Counted from the stretch's first letter, positions 44,640 to 56,964 are shown. The stretch is 64,000 nt of DNA from Maniola hyperantus (GCF_902806685.2 NC_048552.1:9017662-9081661), one strand, 5' to 3'. Made by a program: numbers and translations. The notes: generated by a model not told the origin, from the letters alone.

Positions 44640-45395
44640 TCAAAAATCAGAACTGAAACATGAGGCGATGCTTAATTTTGTCAGTTTAGTTCACTTTTTG
44701 TTAGTTTGTTTATTAGTATCATGCAAAACTACTGAACCAAACTGGGTTAAACTTTCGCAATTCAAAAGTATAATATAACTAGTAAATTATGCTCTTCTTT
44801 GAAAAGATGTCACAATAAATGTGCAAACCCAAGTTTGTAGTTCAAATACTGATCACAGATAGATGAGAAGAAATTGAAAATAAAAAAGTAAGTATAATAT
44901 AATATTATTATGCATTACTAAATCTGAATCTGATATATATAAGTACATAAAGTATTTAAGTAACTTGACTTTTAAATTTCAATTTTCAATTAAAAAAAAC
45001 AGGAAACTAGTGTTTCCTAGTGCGGTGACATAAAAATACTTGCTGGCATATAATAAGAGACATTCATACTTCACTGCCCTATTTTTACTTCTCTGTATCA
45101 GGAGAATAAATTCCGTGAACTGTAACGCGAGTTTTCTACAATATATTATATGGCGTGTGGGGGAAAGTATAATTTGTACAGGCCGCTGGGTACCGCCGCC
45201 GTTGGCAGACTGCCATTACCTAACTTGCCCAATATTACAAAAACTTCCTGCTAACCGAATACCGAAATATTACCATTATACCCGACCAGTGTCGTTTAAA
45301 TATTGAGACACTCTAAAAGAAATGGTTGATGACCATTGAAATATATTCACAAATTCAAACAAATGAAAAAACACACTAATTAATTCATCAATTAT
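44640..45395. other. Intronic DNA, nothing recognised
   Basis: An 88-codon + strand frame at 45040-45306 has no domain, no good splice context and no homology I recognise; I do not call it. Confidence 0.4.
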
Positions 45396-45401
45396 CCATC
45401 C

Positions 45402-45447
45402 ATACTAATATTATAAATGTGAAAGTGTTTTTTATGTTTATTTGAAA
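45402..45447 (+). mobile_element. Helitron-like family B 5' end, interrupted
   Basis: TCCATACTAATATTATAAATG and GAAAGTGTTTTTTATG stop where a family C copy begins. Confidence 0.7.
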
Positions 45448-45630
45448 CTAGTTGCCCCGGCGAACTTCGTATCGCCTAACAGTCGATTCAAATTTTTTAA
45501 GTTTTCTCTTCGTTAGAACCATCCTCGTACTTCAAGGAATATTATAAAAAAAGAATTAACGAAATCGGTTCAGCGGTTCTCGAGATTTGCAATGAACAAC
45601 ACATTTAGTGATTCATTTTTATATTATAGA
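45448..45630 (-). mobile_element. Helitron-like family C copy
   Basis: CTAGTTGCCCCGGCGAACTTCG to ATTTTTATATTATAGA. In element orientation it starts TC and ends CTAG. Confidence 0.8.
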
Positions 45631-45789
45631 GAAGATAACGCTTTCACCACAGACAAATTTCCCTTGTTATATTGCTCAATAAAGGCAGCTAATGAGTGTT
45701 CTATAATGGAGAGGAAGGAATTTTACTGCTGTAAGATGAGATTATTAGCGAGCGAAACCCATGGAGAGTCCATTATAAATTATTTATAA

Positions 45790-46008
45790 CTAGATGATGC
45801 CTGCGACTTCGTCCGCGTGAATTTATGTTTTTTAAAATCCCGTGAGAACTCATTGATTTTCCGGAATAAAATGTGCCTATGTCCTTCCTCGGGATATAAA
45901 CTACCTCTGTACCAAATTTCATCAAAATCGGTTAAAACGTTGGGTCGGGAAAGCTAGCAGACAGACAGACAGACAGACACACTTTCGCATTTATAATATT
46001 AGTATGGA
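45790..46008 (-). mobile_element. Helitron-like family B copy, well preserved
   Basis: CTAGATGATGCCTGCGACTTC at the 3' end, (CAGA)n near 45959-45979, and TTATAATATTAGTATGGA at the 5' end (TC on the minus strand). Confidence 0.8.
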
Positions 46009-46199
46009 TGTTTCATAACACACGGAACTATTCTTAAAAAGGAAATTTGTACAATAATTATTATACCTAAAATATATACTTTTTTCTGTTCAGTTATACT
46101 TTTTGTACAACTAAACAGAAATTGAATTTTTATTATCTGGGCGGACTATTACTATCTTCACTACTGAACACGTATCTTCTCTTAGAAAGAGAAAGATGT

Positions 46200-46325
46200 C
46201 CATCACACAGGCCAAGTGCGGATTAGCAGACTAACTTCGCCCTCCTTTAAAAATATTATGCAGGTTTTCTCACGATATTTTCCTTAATGGTTAAAGCAAT
46301 TTATTTAATTGTTGTAATATTGTAC
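46200..46325 (-). mobile_element. SINE family S2 internal fragment
   Basis: GGCCAAGTGCGGATTAGCAG, ATATTATGCAGGTTTTCTCA, CGATATTTTCCTTAATGGTT match the body of the S2 copy at 58345-58650. Confidence 0.65.
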
Positions 46326-46670
46326 GTACAGTTTCAATTTAGTAGTTTCTTTATAAAAAGCTCTTGTATCTCATTTACTCATCATTTTTACTCATTTTAT
46401 TAAAAACACAATAATACGTTACATTTCGTTTCATTGTGACCACTTTGATGTTGTACACGTGTTCCGTTTACTCAGAGCCGTGACGTGATGTTTTAGTTTG
46501 TCGAGCGATATTTTGTACTCGTAAATTTATTACGACATCACGATATAGTTGAGTATATGTTTAACATAATGTTACATAATGCAGTTTTATTGTACACTTT
46601 TGAGTTGTACCACAATTATTTGACCAAATTTTTTGTTGTATGTACCTAACTATGTTATAGGTTGATTTTA

Positions 46671-46893
46671 TCCATACTAATATTATAAATGCGAAAGTGT
46701 GTCTGTCTGTCTGTCTGCTAGCTTTTCGCAGCCCAACCGTTCAACCGATTTTGATGCAATTTGGTACAGAGTTAGCTTATATCCCGGGGAAGGATAGGGG
46801 ATAGGCTACTTTTCATCCCGAAAAATTGATGAGTTCCCACGGGATTTTAAAAAAACCTAAATCCACGCGGACGAAGTCGCGGGCATCATCTAG
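46671..46893 (+). mobile_element. Helitron-like family B, complete copy
   Basis: It begins TCCATACTAATATTATAAATG and ends GTCGCGGGCATCATCTAG, flanked by A and T. All family landmarks are present. A family C element starts three bases later. Confidence 0.82.
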
Positions 46894-46896
46894 TCT

Positions 46897-47080
46897 TCTA
46901 TAATATAAAAATGAATCGCTAAATGTGTTGCTCATCGCAAATCTCGAGAACAGCTGAACCGATTTCGCTAATTCTTTTTTTATAATATTCCTTGAAGTAC
47001 GAGGATGGTTCTTACGGAGAAAAAAATTTAAAAAATTTGAATCGACTGTTAGGCGGAACGAAGTTCGCCAGGGCAGCTAG
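46897..47080 (+). mobile_element. Helitron-like family C, complete copy
   Basis: It begins TCTATAATATAAAAATGAATC and ends CGCCAGGGCAGCTAG, again flanked by T on the right. Confidence 0.82.
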
Positions 47081-47089
47081 TATAATCAT

Positions 47090-48340
47090 AATTAATTATT
47101 TAGTTTCATTTTTATAATAGATCATATTATTATTTATTTCAAGGATACTTTGACATATTATTGTCGACGTTTGCCTCCAATTTCTATTATTAAGTAGATC
47201 ATAGATTTTCATGAAAAAAATACACGTACCTACCTAAATAATATTATAGTCCCAAATATATCACATCACACACAGAAAATATTTTTTTATTTAATTCGAC
47301 ATACTCAAATACCTTTCTCATAAAATATTATCGCAATTTAAAAAATATACTTAAACTTAAACGTACTTACCTGTTATTTCGTACGTATCCAATTAAATTT
47401 TAACTCATCTTACTCTCACCGCTACATTCATCAACGGCTTAATTAGTGCAGCTGTATATCCAAAATAGATTTAGCTATAAAGTACCTGTCATGTAGGTAG
47501 GTACTTGTCTAATAAACCTAAATTTTTTATACAAATCAGTGGTTAGGTATATTGAACACCTCGTTCACAACACCAAAAAGTTATGAGACTAGGTTTTGAC
47601 AAAACTTGCAAAAAGCTTGACCGAAAAATTACAATTTATAAACTTGTTAGTATTGTCACTTTTTCAGACACAATTATTGTTTTGTCCTAAGCTACGTACT
47701 TAGCATTATTTTTTAAAACGTGAAAATACCAATAATACCCACATTCCTAGCGATAACTCTAAAACCACTTTTTACAATTAACTACGCTAAACTAATTAAA
47801 CTACTTACGTTTTATAGAAATAGAACGGTTGTTTTGTTTCGATGGCGAACGGTGAACATGGAACAAGGTCGTCTTATACCTAGTTGTTCTATTCCACTTT
47901 AAAATATGATTACGTATATTGAAGTTGATATCAAAATACGTGACCCTATAACCGGCTTTACGATGAATTACTCGTAATCGAAAAATATATAGCGTGTAAA
48001 GAGAGTATGCCATGATTTTCGCCACAAGTTTCAACTCCGCGGGTAACGTTACGAGGATTTATCGTAATGCATTCTTTTTAAACTTGAAACCTGCCTTTGT
48101 TCATTTAGTATTACAGATGTTATTCATTTGTTATTCATCAAATGACGAACTAAATAACTGCGCCATACTTTATATACTTTTTCATTTGGAACAGCAGCGT
48201 AGCAGTTGATTTGCTGACATTCACTTTATTTACGTAACATAAATAGTGGATTTAATGTTCAATACTACATTATATAAAATAATTAATTTTTACATTAGCT
48301 CTACTCTGGTCTGGTAAAAGGCTTCAGCTGTGACTAGTTA
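47090..48340. other. Intronic DNA, nothing recognised
   Basis: Small open frames at 47720-48209 on both strands look like chance; no motif is present. Confidence 0.4.
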
Positions 48341-48346
48341 AGTTTA

Positions 48347-48688
48347 GACGACCTCCCTGGTGCAGTAGTAAGCGCTGTCTTATTGGTGGGAGGTCCCGGG
48401 TTCGATTCCTGGAAGGGATTTGGAATTTATATAATTTCTAAATTTCTGGTCTGGTCAGGTGGGAGGCTTCAGCCGTGGCTACCAGCAAGTTACCACCCTA
48501 CCAGCAAAGCCGTGCCGCCAAGCAAGTTAGCGTTCCGGTACGATGCCGTGTAGAAACCAAAGAGGCATTGGTTTATTAAAAACTGCCATACCCCTTCCAG
48601 GTTAGCCCGCTTCCATCTTAGACTGCATCATAACTTACCATCAGGTGAGATCGCAGTCAAGTGCTTACTTGTAATCATGAAAAAGGTA
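48347..48688 (+). mobile_element. SINE family S1, full-length
   Basis: The head has CTGGTGCAGTAGTAAGCGC and a B box GGTTCGATTCC; body and tail match the copy at 10320. A detached piece of another S1 body (CTGGTAAAAGGCTTCAGCTG) precedes it at 48305-48345. Confidence 0.85.
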
Positions 48689-48699
48689 AAAACAGCTGA

Positions 48700-49155
48700 T
48701 TAAAAAGAAGTAACATTTGTTTCACATTATACGGTAGTAATATTAACTTTCACAACTCTCAGAAACCCACATACCAAGATCAATGACCTACTTCTTAGTA
48801 AATAGTTTGAACTATTAAAGAACAGTTGCATGTTCAGTAGTCGTTAATATCAAGATTAATACAAAATTTCGAATTTTCTTTCGATTAAACCCTTGTTTAT
48901 CGTAGCTATGATTATTTCAAAACTCTTTCCGTTTCAAACGGTAACTTGTGTTTATAATTCAAAACTTCGTTTGCAAAGGTCAAATGCTTTCCAATTATTT
49001 CAATTTCAATGAGTACCTATGCCATTTGAACTGTTAACATTTAATAGTGTTCAAACTTAAAAACTTCGTAATAGGTTGAACACTTGTAAAACTAGGATTA
49101 GGTCGAGCATTAATAATTTTATTGAAGCTGTTTTATATTATTTTGATTTTTTAAA
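48700..49155. other. Intronic DNA, nothing recognised
   Basis: No gene or repeat family was identified. Confidence 0.4.
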
Positions 49156-49159
49156 TAAA

Positions 49160-49212
49160 AATAGCGAGCAAAATTGAGCAGGTGGGTCACCTGATGACCG
49201 CCGCCCTTGAAC
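49160..49212. repeat. Short copy of the 1835-type dispersed repeat
   Basis: ATAGCGAGCAAAATTGAGCAGG, GGTCACCTGATG and CCGCCGCCCTTGAAC match the first part of the repeat at 1835. Confidence 0.6.
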
Positions 49213-49234
49213 ACGATTTCCTTCAATAAGGTCG

Positions 49235-49381
49235 ATTCTCTTGTACACAATCTCTAAACTAAACTAAATTAACAGGTCTAAATCTAGTGCCATCCTTTTC
49301 CGCAAGCAACATTATGAAAGGGATAGCAATAGATTTAGACGTGCCATTTTAGTTTAGTTTAGAGATTGTGTACAAAAGAAT
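49235..49381. mobile_element. Foldback MITE, 34-bp terminal arms
   Basis: ATTCTCTTGTACACAATCTC at the left is reverse-complemented (one mismatch) at the right end, and AACTAAACTAAA is mirrored as well. A second nested inverted pair (GTCTAAATCT/AGATTTAGAC) lies inside. Confidence 0.78.
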
Positions 49382-49389
49382 TAGCCACA

Positions 49390-49910
49390 TTAATAACCTA
49401 AATAATGTTTCATTTTTGCTTAGACCTTCTACATCATATTTTTAAAGCCAATATAATAATTATTGAGAACTAACCCATTGTAAATCTCCATTAAATATGG
49501 GTATGAATGGCAAATCAAATTTAAATTAATTACAAGTTCCACTATAAGTTAAAATGGAAATGAATTCTGGCTAAGAAAATAATGAGCCATCAAGCGATTC
49601 CAATCTCCACCCCTGCATCGGAGCTCGCTTTCTTAACGCCTGCGATTGACAAGCGCGAGCAAAAAGCTTTCGAGACGCTTTAAGAACAAGAAAATGGGAT
49701 GCCGGTTTACACGAAAATGCCTTGAAATATTCTTCGTTTCAATAAAATCCCAACGACATTTATTAAGAAATTGTAGTAAGTAATATTGTAGGTATTGTAA
49801 AAACGAGTACATACCTTCGGCAGTGAAAAATCGCCTAATTAATCGTGATATGTACCCGTTTTATACACTACAACTGTGTCGTTAAACCACGAAATAAGCT
49901 TAAAATCATT
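49390..49910. other. Intronic DNA, nothing recognised
   Basis: No gene or repeat family was identified. Confidence 0.4.
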
Positions 49911-49913
49911 TAT

Positions 49914-50106
49914 CACTCTACCGGCAAAGCTGTGCCGCCAAGCGATTTAGGGTTCCGGTTCGATGCCGTGTAGAAACCAAAGGGGTATGTGTTTAATTAA
50001 ACTTCCATACCCCTTCCAGGTTAGCCCGCTAACATCTTGACTTCATTATCACTTGCCACCAGGTGATATTGCAATCAAGGGATAACTTGTATCTGAATAA
50101 ATAAAT
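49914..50106 (+). mobile_element. SINE family S1, 3' part
   Basis: CACTCTACCGGCAAAGCTGTG, GCCGCCAAGCGATTTAGGG, CCTTCCAGGTTAGCCCGC, ATCACTTGCCACCAGGTGA, then an A-rich tail. The tRNA-like head is missing. Confidence 0.78.
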
Positions 50107-50109
50107 AAA

Positions 50110-50930
50110 AAAACAGAAGTAATAGTTTTTACCACCACAGATTTCAGAATAAGTATGTACTTCGTATTTGACGAATTGTTGTAATAAGTAAAAATAGAAA
50201 TATGGCAGCCTAAAAACGGCAGTTACTCTCAAGTCGTGCCTACAGAAGTTTTGCTTCAAAACGCGCTGCGCGTTGCCCCAAAGACAGTAGATTCAATTTC
50301 TAGTAGTTCATTAAAAATTCTGTGATGTCTATAATAGTTTGTTTGTTCCTTTCTTTGGTTGTCCTGTCGTTTGCTTAGGCTTGTTTCACGAAAGATTGAC
50401 GAATTTCACAGTTCTAAGTTTCAGATATACTTAATACCAGCTCGATCCAAACTCATGTGAGCGAAGTCACGCACAAAAGCTGGTACAAAGGAAGCTTAAA
50501 TGGTATTTTAATAAAAAAAGTTTTATCGATCATATCGACACTACCGTTTGTTAGTGAAAAACGGGGTACGTGCGAAGATAAACCGAAAAATGCAATGAAA
50601 TAAATCGAGTGACACGAAACGTATTGAAATAAAGAAAAAAAAATCAGCTTGCGAATATTAAGCTCTGGAACACACACAACACACACGTGTTGTGGTTTAC
50701 TGTTTCCGTCGGCGTCGGTATGGAAACGAAAAGTTTTCACTTGCTATCCTAAAACCGAAATTCTAAACTTTTTGAAAACATTTCGACAAACTGTTTAATA
50801 ACAACTGTGATTTATCCGTTTTTTTTATAAACAAAATAAGACAGGCACTTTATAAACAAAATAAGTAAAAAACAATTATCAAAATCATTATCAAATTCCT
50901 ATAACATTTGACTATGTCTCGGACATGATC
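50110..50930. other. Intronic DNA, nothing firm
   Basis: A hint of a Helitron-like end (TCATGTGAGCGAAGTCACGC near 50452) is all that was recognised. Confidence 0.4.
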
Positions 50931-50935
50931 ACTAA

Positions 50936-51330
50936 CTATGGGCCTCATAGGAAAGCTCAGAGTCACTCAGCGGGCGATGGACAGAGCTATGCTTGGCGTT
51001 TCTCTACGTGATCAAATCAAAAATGAGGAGATCCGTAGGAGAACTAGAGTAACCGACATAGCTCAACGGGTTGCGAAGCTGAAGTGGCAATGGGCAGGGC
51101 ACATAGTCCGGAAAACCGATAAACGTTAGGGTCTCAAGGTGCTGGAATGGCAACCTCGCACGGGAAGGCGCAGCGTTGGAAGACCCCCCACTAGGTGGAC
51201 GGATGGCATCAGACGAGTCGCAGGGAGCCGCTGGATTCAGTTGGTGCAAGACCGTTGCGTGTGGAACTCCCTACAAGAGACCTATATCCAGCTGTGGACG
51301 TCTATCGGTTGATAATGATGATAACACCTC
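50936..51330 (+). pseudogene. RTE-clade LINE C-terminal region, one stop
   Basis: The + strand frame reads LRVTQRAMDRAMLGVSLRDQ, KWQWAGHIVRKTDKR, then a TAG at 51127-51129, and continues in the same frame with VLEWQPRTGRRSVGRPPTRW and RWIQLVQDRCVW until TGA at 51312-51314. These strings are typical of the C-terminus of RTE-type endonuclease/reverse transcriptases in Lepidoptera. The 3' tail TTGATAATGATGATAA is the usual RTE short-repeat tail. The upstream RT and endonuclease are absent (5' truncation). Confidence 0.85.
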
Positions 51331-51409
51331 CAATAATCCAATAAGTTGACTTTTTCAATTATAATATGAGTATCTTCAAGTCTAGAGTCTTAGTGAATAG
51401 AGTGAATAA

Positions 51410-51505
51410 GCATCTTTAGGCAAGCGCGCTCTATCTTAGGCTGCATCATCACTTGCCACCAGGTCTGATTCCAGCCAAGCGCTAGTCTATAAATTAAAAA
51501 AAAAC
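51410..51505 (+). mobile_element. LINE 3' end that matches the SINE S1 tail
   Basis: A decayed RVNKHL-type coding end (GAGTGAATAAGCATCT) runs into CTTAGGCTGCATCATCACTT and GCCACCAGG, the same segment that forms the S1 SINE tail, then an A run. It links SINE S1 to its likely LINE partner. Confidence 0.65.
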
Positions 51506-51509
51506 TTAA

Positions 51510-53105
51510 ATATAAAATAAGTACAAAGGCTTATCTAATAATGAAATAGAAACACTTTGTTCTTTCGTGAGTAGCAACCGAGACACATAAAATTAAGATG
51601 CCTACTATGTCCAAAAGTATGTTCTCGTAAAATATTACAATAATGTTTGCCATAAAGGCTCTCCTATTGTGTTTCCACGGCATTCGTTCATCTTGGAACA
51701 TGAGAAATTAGCTCTGGCTTCTGTCACGACAAACGGGATTCATTAATTCTTGTTGCGTATGTAGGTTCTGGGACATTTTAATCAAGATATTAAAATGGCG
51801 AAAATTTCAATAAAGTCGTAGAAGATTAACCAATTTGATTGTTCAAAAGGATTTTACGAAGAACAAGCTCGTAACTACATTAGTCTAGTGGCTATATTAT
51901 TCGGTTGGGACAAAAAAGTTTTTCTGTCAATTTTTTTCAGTAAGGTGGTGAGAAATTGGGGAGTGTGGAAGGTGCCTCGAACAGCACGTCAAGCCGTCTT
52001 TAGTTGTATCTTTTTGCCATCTCATCGGGCTATGAGGGTGAGGTAAGTAATACAGATGCACCTGGCAAATCAAAACAACATGAACAAAAATAAAATTGGC
52101 AATGATGGAAACGTTTTAGCGTCTATAATTTAGTTTTAATATAGCTTTTAGTGCAACGTATAACTTTTTCTGGAACATCCACCTAATTGACCCAAAAAGC
52201 ACAATCTACCCATCTTCATTACACAAGCAATATGTATGTCAAGCTATGTCTAGAACGGCCTAATGGATGAAGCGAGAAAATGAAACAGGCGAGATGAACA
52301 AAAACATGCATTTAGCAGTTAAGTAACTAACATCCGAATTATAGTAGAGCCACAGTTTAATACGAAATGAAATCATTAAAATGCATTTGAAAATAAGTTG
52401 GACGAAATATTTACTAAAAAGCTTTTTCTTCGTGCGCTTCAAGAATGAAGAGTTTATTGTATCTAATCATCATCTAATAAACAATAATATTCTCATTTCA
52501 GCTTATGGAAGTCGACTGGTAGACTATGCGTTTGTAATAAACGTCACCACATCCAGTCCTCATTCTTCCTTATCCAGCCAATCCAACTTGTTTAAGCAAC
52601 GATGACCCAAGTCGGAAACTGGATGCGTCACCGACTTTGGAGATCCGAATTGGGTAGTTTGACATGACCTTCATCCCTCGGAGAGTACGTTGAGCTGTTG
52701 ATCCCAGCTATTATCTTTACAGTCTTTAAAACTAATATTCAAAACTGCAGTCTTAGTTGTCCTATGTGAAAGGATCTAGGAATGCACCGCATTCAGCACA
52801 CAGTAAAATCCAAAATAGTAGTAGTAAAGAATTTACTATATAAATAAATTGATTTTGTGTTTCTAAAATTATAGTCTTTTGAAGTCAGATGTGGTATGTT
52901 ATATCCCTCGTTGATTGATAAGGCGCGACCTAAAGGCCTCCATTAGTACTTAGAGCATCCCACGGTCACGGTGAACATAATTCATTAACCCCTTGCACAC
53001 TACACTGTAGGATGCTACGTCGCGTCTGGCTGCGATTGAGGGTTATTTATAGGTGTAGGGAAATATTTCCGGGATATATTGGGCAATGTCCTTGAGACAC
53101 CTTCT
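51510..53105. other. Intronic DNA, nothing recognised
   Basis: No gene or repeat family was identified over this stretch. Confidence 0.4.
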
Positions 53106-53108
53106 TAT

Positions 53109-53215
53109 TTTTGGGTCATCATCATGATCAACCTATTACCGTCCCGCTACTGAGCGTAGGTCTTCTCTCAAAGTGAGAAGGGTTGGACCATAGTTTGTCT
53201 ACGGCAAACGGAACA
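53109..53215 (-). mobile_element. SINE family S2 tail fragment
   Basis: TCATCATCATGATCAACC, ACTGAGCGTAGGTCTTCTCTC and AGTGAGAAGGGTTGGACCAT, the S2 tail read on the minus strand. Confidence 0.6.
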
Positions 53216-53624
53216 AAAATGTAACTCTCGGTAAGTGATGCATACTTGTGCCGCTTACCGTTTTCAGCCATTTCTGCTGCGGCTCCCAGTCTTGATGCTG
53301 TCTCCCAGATATGACGCGGATAATTAAGTAATATTAAGTATGGATATTAAATTTAGAAACATAAATATGAAAACATCAACGAAGTAAAATCTAACCCTTT
53401 CATTTTTGGATTCACCCTTGTTAAATTAAAAAGAGGAATGTACAAACAACTACCCTGTTAACCCAAATACATACAGTATACGTCGCAACGTGGATAAAAA
53501 CTCTAATTACAGCGGAGCTTGCATTTATTTGCAGAACAGTTGTCAGCTGTGTAGGGTTGATGCATCATTCCGTTGCGAGTTCAAATAGGTCGCCCTGGTA
53601 GTATTTTCCCAGTAAATAAAAAAA

Positions 53625-53905
53625 CCGGTCAAGTGCGAGTCAGACTTGCGCACCGAGGGTTCCGTACTACAGTCGTATTTTTTCGACATTTAACACGATA
53701 AATCAATAATTATTATGCAAAAAATTAAATAAATATTTGTTTTAGAATGTACAGGTAAAGCGCTTTCATATGATACCCTACCTGGTATGGTAATCTTACT
53801 TTGACAGTTGAAAATACTAATTATTAGTTCATGACCACATTTTAATTTTTTTTTTCGGTTCATCATAATTTTCACATTCCTTTTGAGTTATGGGACCCTA
53901 AAAAG
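53625..53905. repeat. Dispersed repeat (CCGGTCAAGTGCGAGTCAGAC type)
   Basis: ACCGGTCAAGTGCGAGTCAG, GCGCACCGAGGGTTCCGTAC at the start and TTATGGGACCCTAAAAAGAC near the end. A related GGGTTCCGTACTC block recurs at 62812. This is a widely dispersed repeat in Lepidoptera, non-coding here. Confidence 0.65.
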
Positions 53906-53909
53906 ACAG

Positions 53910-54355
53910 ATTTTCTATCAACTTAGATTTACTTACATTACAATACATAATTCCTTGAAAAACTTGCCTAACTGACCTACTGATCTATTAATGTATAATG
54001 GCTGGTAGTAACTCGTATTGAGATGAAAAAGATGTGTATTAAAATAAAGGGTAAGTTACTTACCAGGAAGGCTATATGAACTATTAATTTTAACTATTGC
54101 TCTGATATACCATTTATTATTTAGTAATGGAGGCCTCTGACCTGACCTACATGCGCTGTAATTGGTAGCTACTTTACTCTGCAGGCAGTTAGCAATCTGT
54201 CAAAGGCTGTATATCAAGCTATCGTGCTGGACGCAATCATGATCCAAGGATATATCGTAATTTGATTAAAGACAGATTCCTTACCAGACTAATTGTGAAT
54301 TGTGATCGCATAACACGAAAACACTTGCAAGAAGCCTAAAACGTAACGCATTTCC
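53910..54355. other. Intronic DNA, nothing recognised
   Basis: No gene or repeat family was identified. Confidence 0.4.
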
Positions 54356-54358
54356 CAA

Positions 54359-54577
54359 TCCATATTAATTAATATTATAAATGCCAAAGTGTGTCTGTCT
54401 GGCTGTTTGCTTTTCATGGTTCATTTGCTCAACCGTTTTTGACGAAATTTAGTAGAGGAATAGCTTGCATCCCAGGAAAGTACGTAGGCTACTTCTTGTC
54501 CCGGAAAATCGAAGAGTTCCACGGGATTAAAAAAACTAAATCCACGCGAACGGTGCAATGTCGCGGGCAGCAACTAG
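54359..54577 (+). mobile_element. Helitron-like family B copy
   Basis: It starts TCCATATTAATTAATATTAT, contains TCAACCGTTTTTGACGAAAT and GGCTACTTCTTGTCCCGG, and ends GCGGGCAGCAACTAG. Confidence 0.78.
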
Positions 54578-54584
54578 TTATATA

Positions 54585-56398
54585 TTATGTGTGAAATGTT
54601 AGCAGCAAAATATGGCTGCATCGGGCATATAGAAGAATGCTGATGAGGTCACCACAGACTGGTGCTGACGCGTTCTCTTCTTGTGCATTTTATACAGCAG
54701 AGCGCCCCGATTCTGCAAACATCACTCGCGCTTTCAGTACTGTAACTTTTGGTTCTGGCAGCTATTGCGTCGGTTGCGATGCTTGCAGCGCTATGCGATC
54801 TCCCTAATAAATAACAAATACATTTGACCGGACCGATTGCAGATTAAATAATTCCTGAGGCAATTTTTAGACACGTACCTACGTATGTTAGGTCTCGAAG
54901 TGGTACACATTCGGCAATATTATTGAAAATTGGGTGAGTAGAAGACGGGAGTCGAGCTCCAACGTAGAGCCTCTCATTGTTTATTCAACACATAACCACC
55001 CGTAATTTTTTGTGGTCCTTTGAAATTGAATTTATATAGACGCAATGTTAAAGCCCAAGTAGGTATATTCCTAAACAATGCTACAAAATTAGTTACCAGT
55101 CAACCAGTTTGCCAGTTAGAGGTTTGATTGGCTAAAAACCTTAATTCTTGGAATTTACTTATATAATAATCTTATTTACAAAGTGAAGTGTCCGTTATAG
55201 ACTTTGAAACTATTCAACCGATGTGCCCAAACGATGTTCATTAGAAAGGAAATAAATTTGAAGATGGTTTTAGAGTTTTTTTAGCGTAGTAGCACACGTC
55301 AGGTATCTGCTAGCTTTCTTTAATTTTCAAAAAATAATTGATGCTCTTTTCCTCGAAGGATATAAAGTGAACGTGAGCTTCCACTCAATTAGTAAATAAT
55401 CAGATTACATAATATATTGTTTTAAGGAAGATACGAGTTTAAGTATTATAAGTAGAATAAAGGCCGCTCGCTCTCGATTGGCCACTCCCACGGACAGAGT
55501 CCCGAACGTGTAAGCCTATTTCAGATAGATTATGTAAATGGTGCAGACACAATCCCATAATAGTATTGTTGTTAGTATACGGGCTTAGTTAAAGATGGCA
55601 GGATAGACAGCGCTCGTCTTCAAAATGTTCACATTTACATAATTCTTCAGGTTTATATTTTTGTATTTGTTTTATCTTATGAATAATAAATAAAATTTTG
55701 CCTTTCGTCTGCACCTACGCCTTTCTGAATAATTAATTTGAACGAGACAATATAGATTTGAGGTCAAAATTGTTTTCTTAACCTTAATAAAAAATGTCTT
55801 TTGTCGTCTCTTCTGGACAGTTATTGTGTGCTTTTGTTATTGTAACTTTTATTTGACAGGTTCTAAGATATTTTTTTAAAATTTAAGATTTATGTGTTTG
55901 ACTTTGACGAAAAATTACCTACAGGGTTGTATATTTTATCTAAGATTTAAGATATTTTTTTCAAACAGGGGAACTGTTATTTTCCATGTGCTTGCTATAG
56001 ATTAAACTTGCATACTATAGGTACCTAAGTGTTAAATAGGTACCCATGTGAAAAATGGTGCTTATTAATTTTTTTTCACACAAGCAAATTTTATAATGTG
56101 TTCATAATGATGAGAGAAAAGGTTTTCTATATTATTAATAGTAAAGTATACACTGTATGACTACTTGTAGACGACCTTGATGTATTATTTAGCAGATAAT
56201 ATGAACACATTATGCAAATGTACCTACCCTATTTGTTATTGTTTGGCAACAAATCTTTCCACCAAATATTCATAGATTCGGGCGCCGTGTTATCCTACAT
56301 CGACCTTTATAAAGTTAAGCATAATATTATAAAATTTTATGCAATGTATCTTAGGAAAACTCTCGATTTGGTATTTACATAATCTACACTAGTATTAC
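54585..56398. other. Intronic DNA, nothing recognised
   Basis: No gene or repeat family was identified in this 1.8-kb stretch. Confidence 0.4.
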
Positions 56399-56401
56399 CA
56401 A

Positions 56402-56574
56402 CTAGATGATGCCCGCGACTTCATCCGCGTGAATTAAAATTTTTAGAAACCCCGTGGAAACTTTTTGACTTTCGGGATAAAAAGTAACCTATGTCTTTCC
56501 CCGGGATGCAAGTATCGGTTGAAAGGATGAACAGACAGAAAGACACACTTTCGCATTTATAATATTAGTATGGA
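56402..56574 (-). mobile_element. Helitron-like family B copy
   Basis: CTAGATGATGCCCGCGACTTC to TTATAATATTAGTATGGA. It is shorter than other copies because of a deletion near 56512. Confidence 0.78.
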
Positions 56575-56759
56575 TGGGAATGTAGGTACATCTGTCTGCA
56601 TGTCTGCTACCGTTTCGCGGTCCAATGGCTTGAAACCTAAAGACAGATATGAAATACTTCTTGTCTCACAAAATAAACAAATAAATAAATCAATGTAATT
56701 GTTTGATATTCCTTGCACCCTGAAAACTTTAAAAGTTGTCTTATTAATAAAACAAAATG

Positions 56760-56964
56760 TGTCTCAATTTTTGATATGATTGATTGATCTATCACGCACA
56801 ACTGGAACTACTGGACCGATTGAGCTGAAATTCGACATGCAGATAGCTATTATGACCTAGATATCCGCTAAGAAAGGATTTTGGAAAATTCAACCCCTAA
56901 GGGAATTAAATAGGAGGTTGGAATTTGTATAGTCCACGCGGACGAAATCGCCGGCATAAGCTAG
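56760..56964 (+). mobile_element. Helitron-like family A copy
   Basis: ACTGGACCGATTGAGCTGAA, ACATGCAGATAGCTATTATG, CACGCGGACGAAATCGCCGG, ending AAGCTAG. Confidence 0.75.

Noticed and set aside
45040..45306. 88-codon + strand frame
   Set aside because: No domain, no splice context, no family recognised; length is within chance for the window.
48347..48420. tRNA-like A and B boxes (also at 10320 and 58773)
   Set aside because: The sequence lacks a foldable cloverleaf with acceptor stem and anticodon arm; the boxes are the promoter of SINE S1, not a functional tRNA gene.
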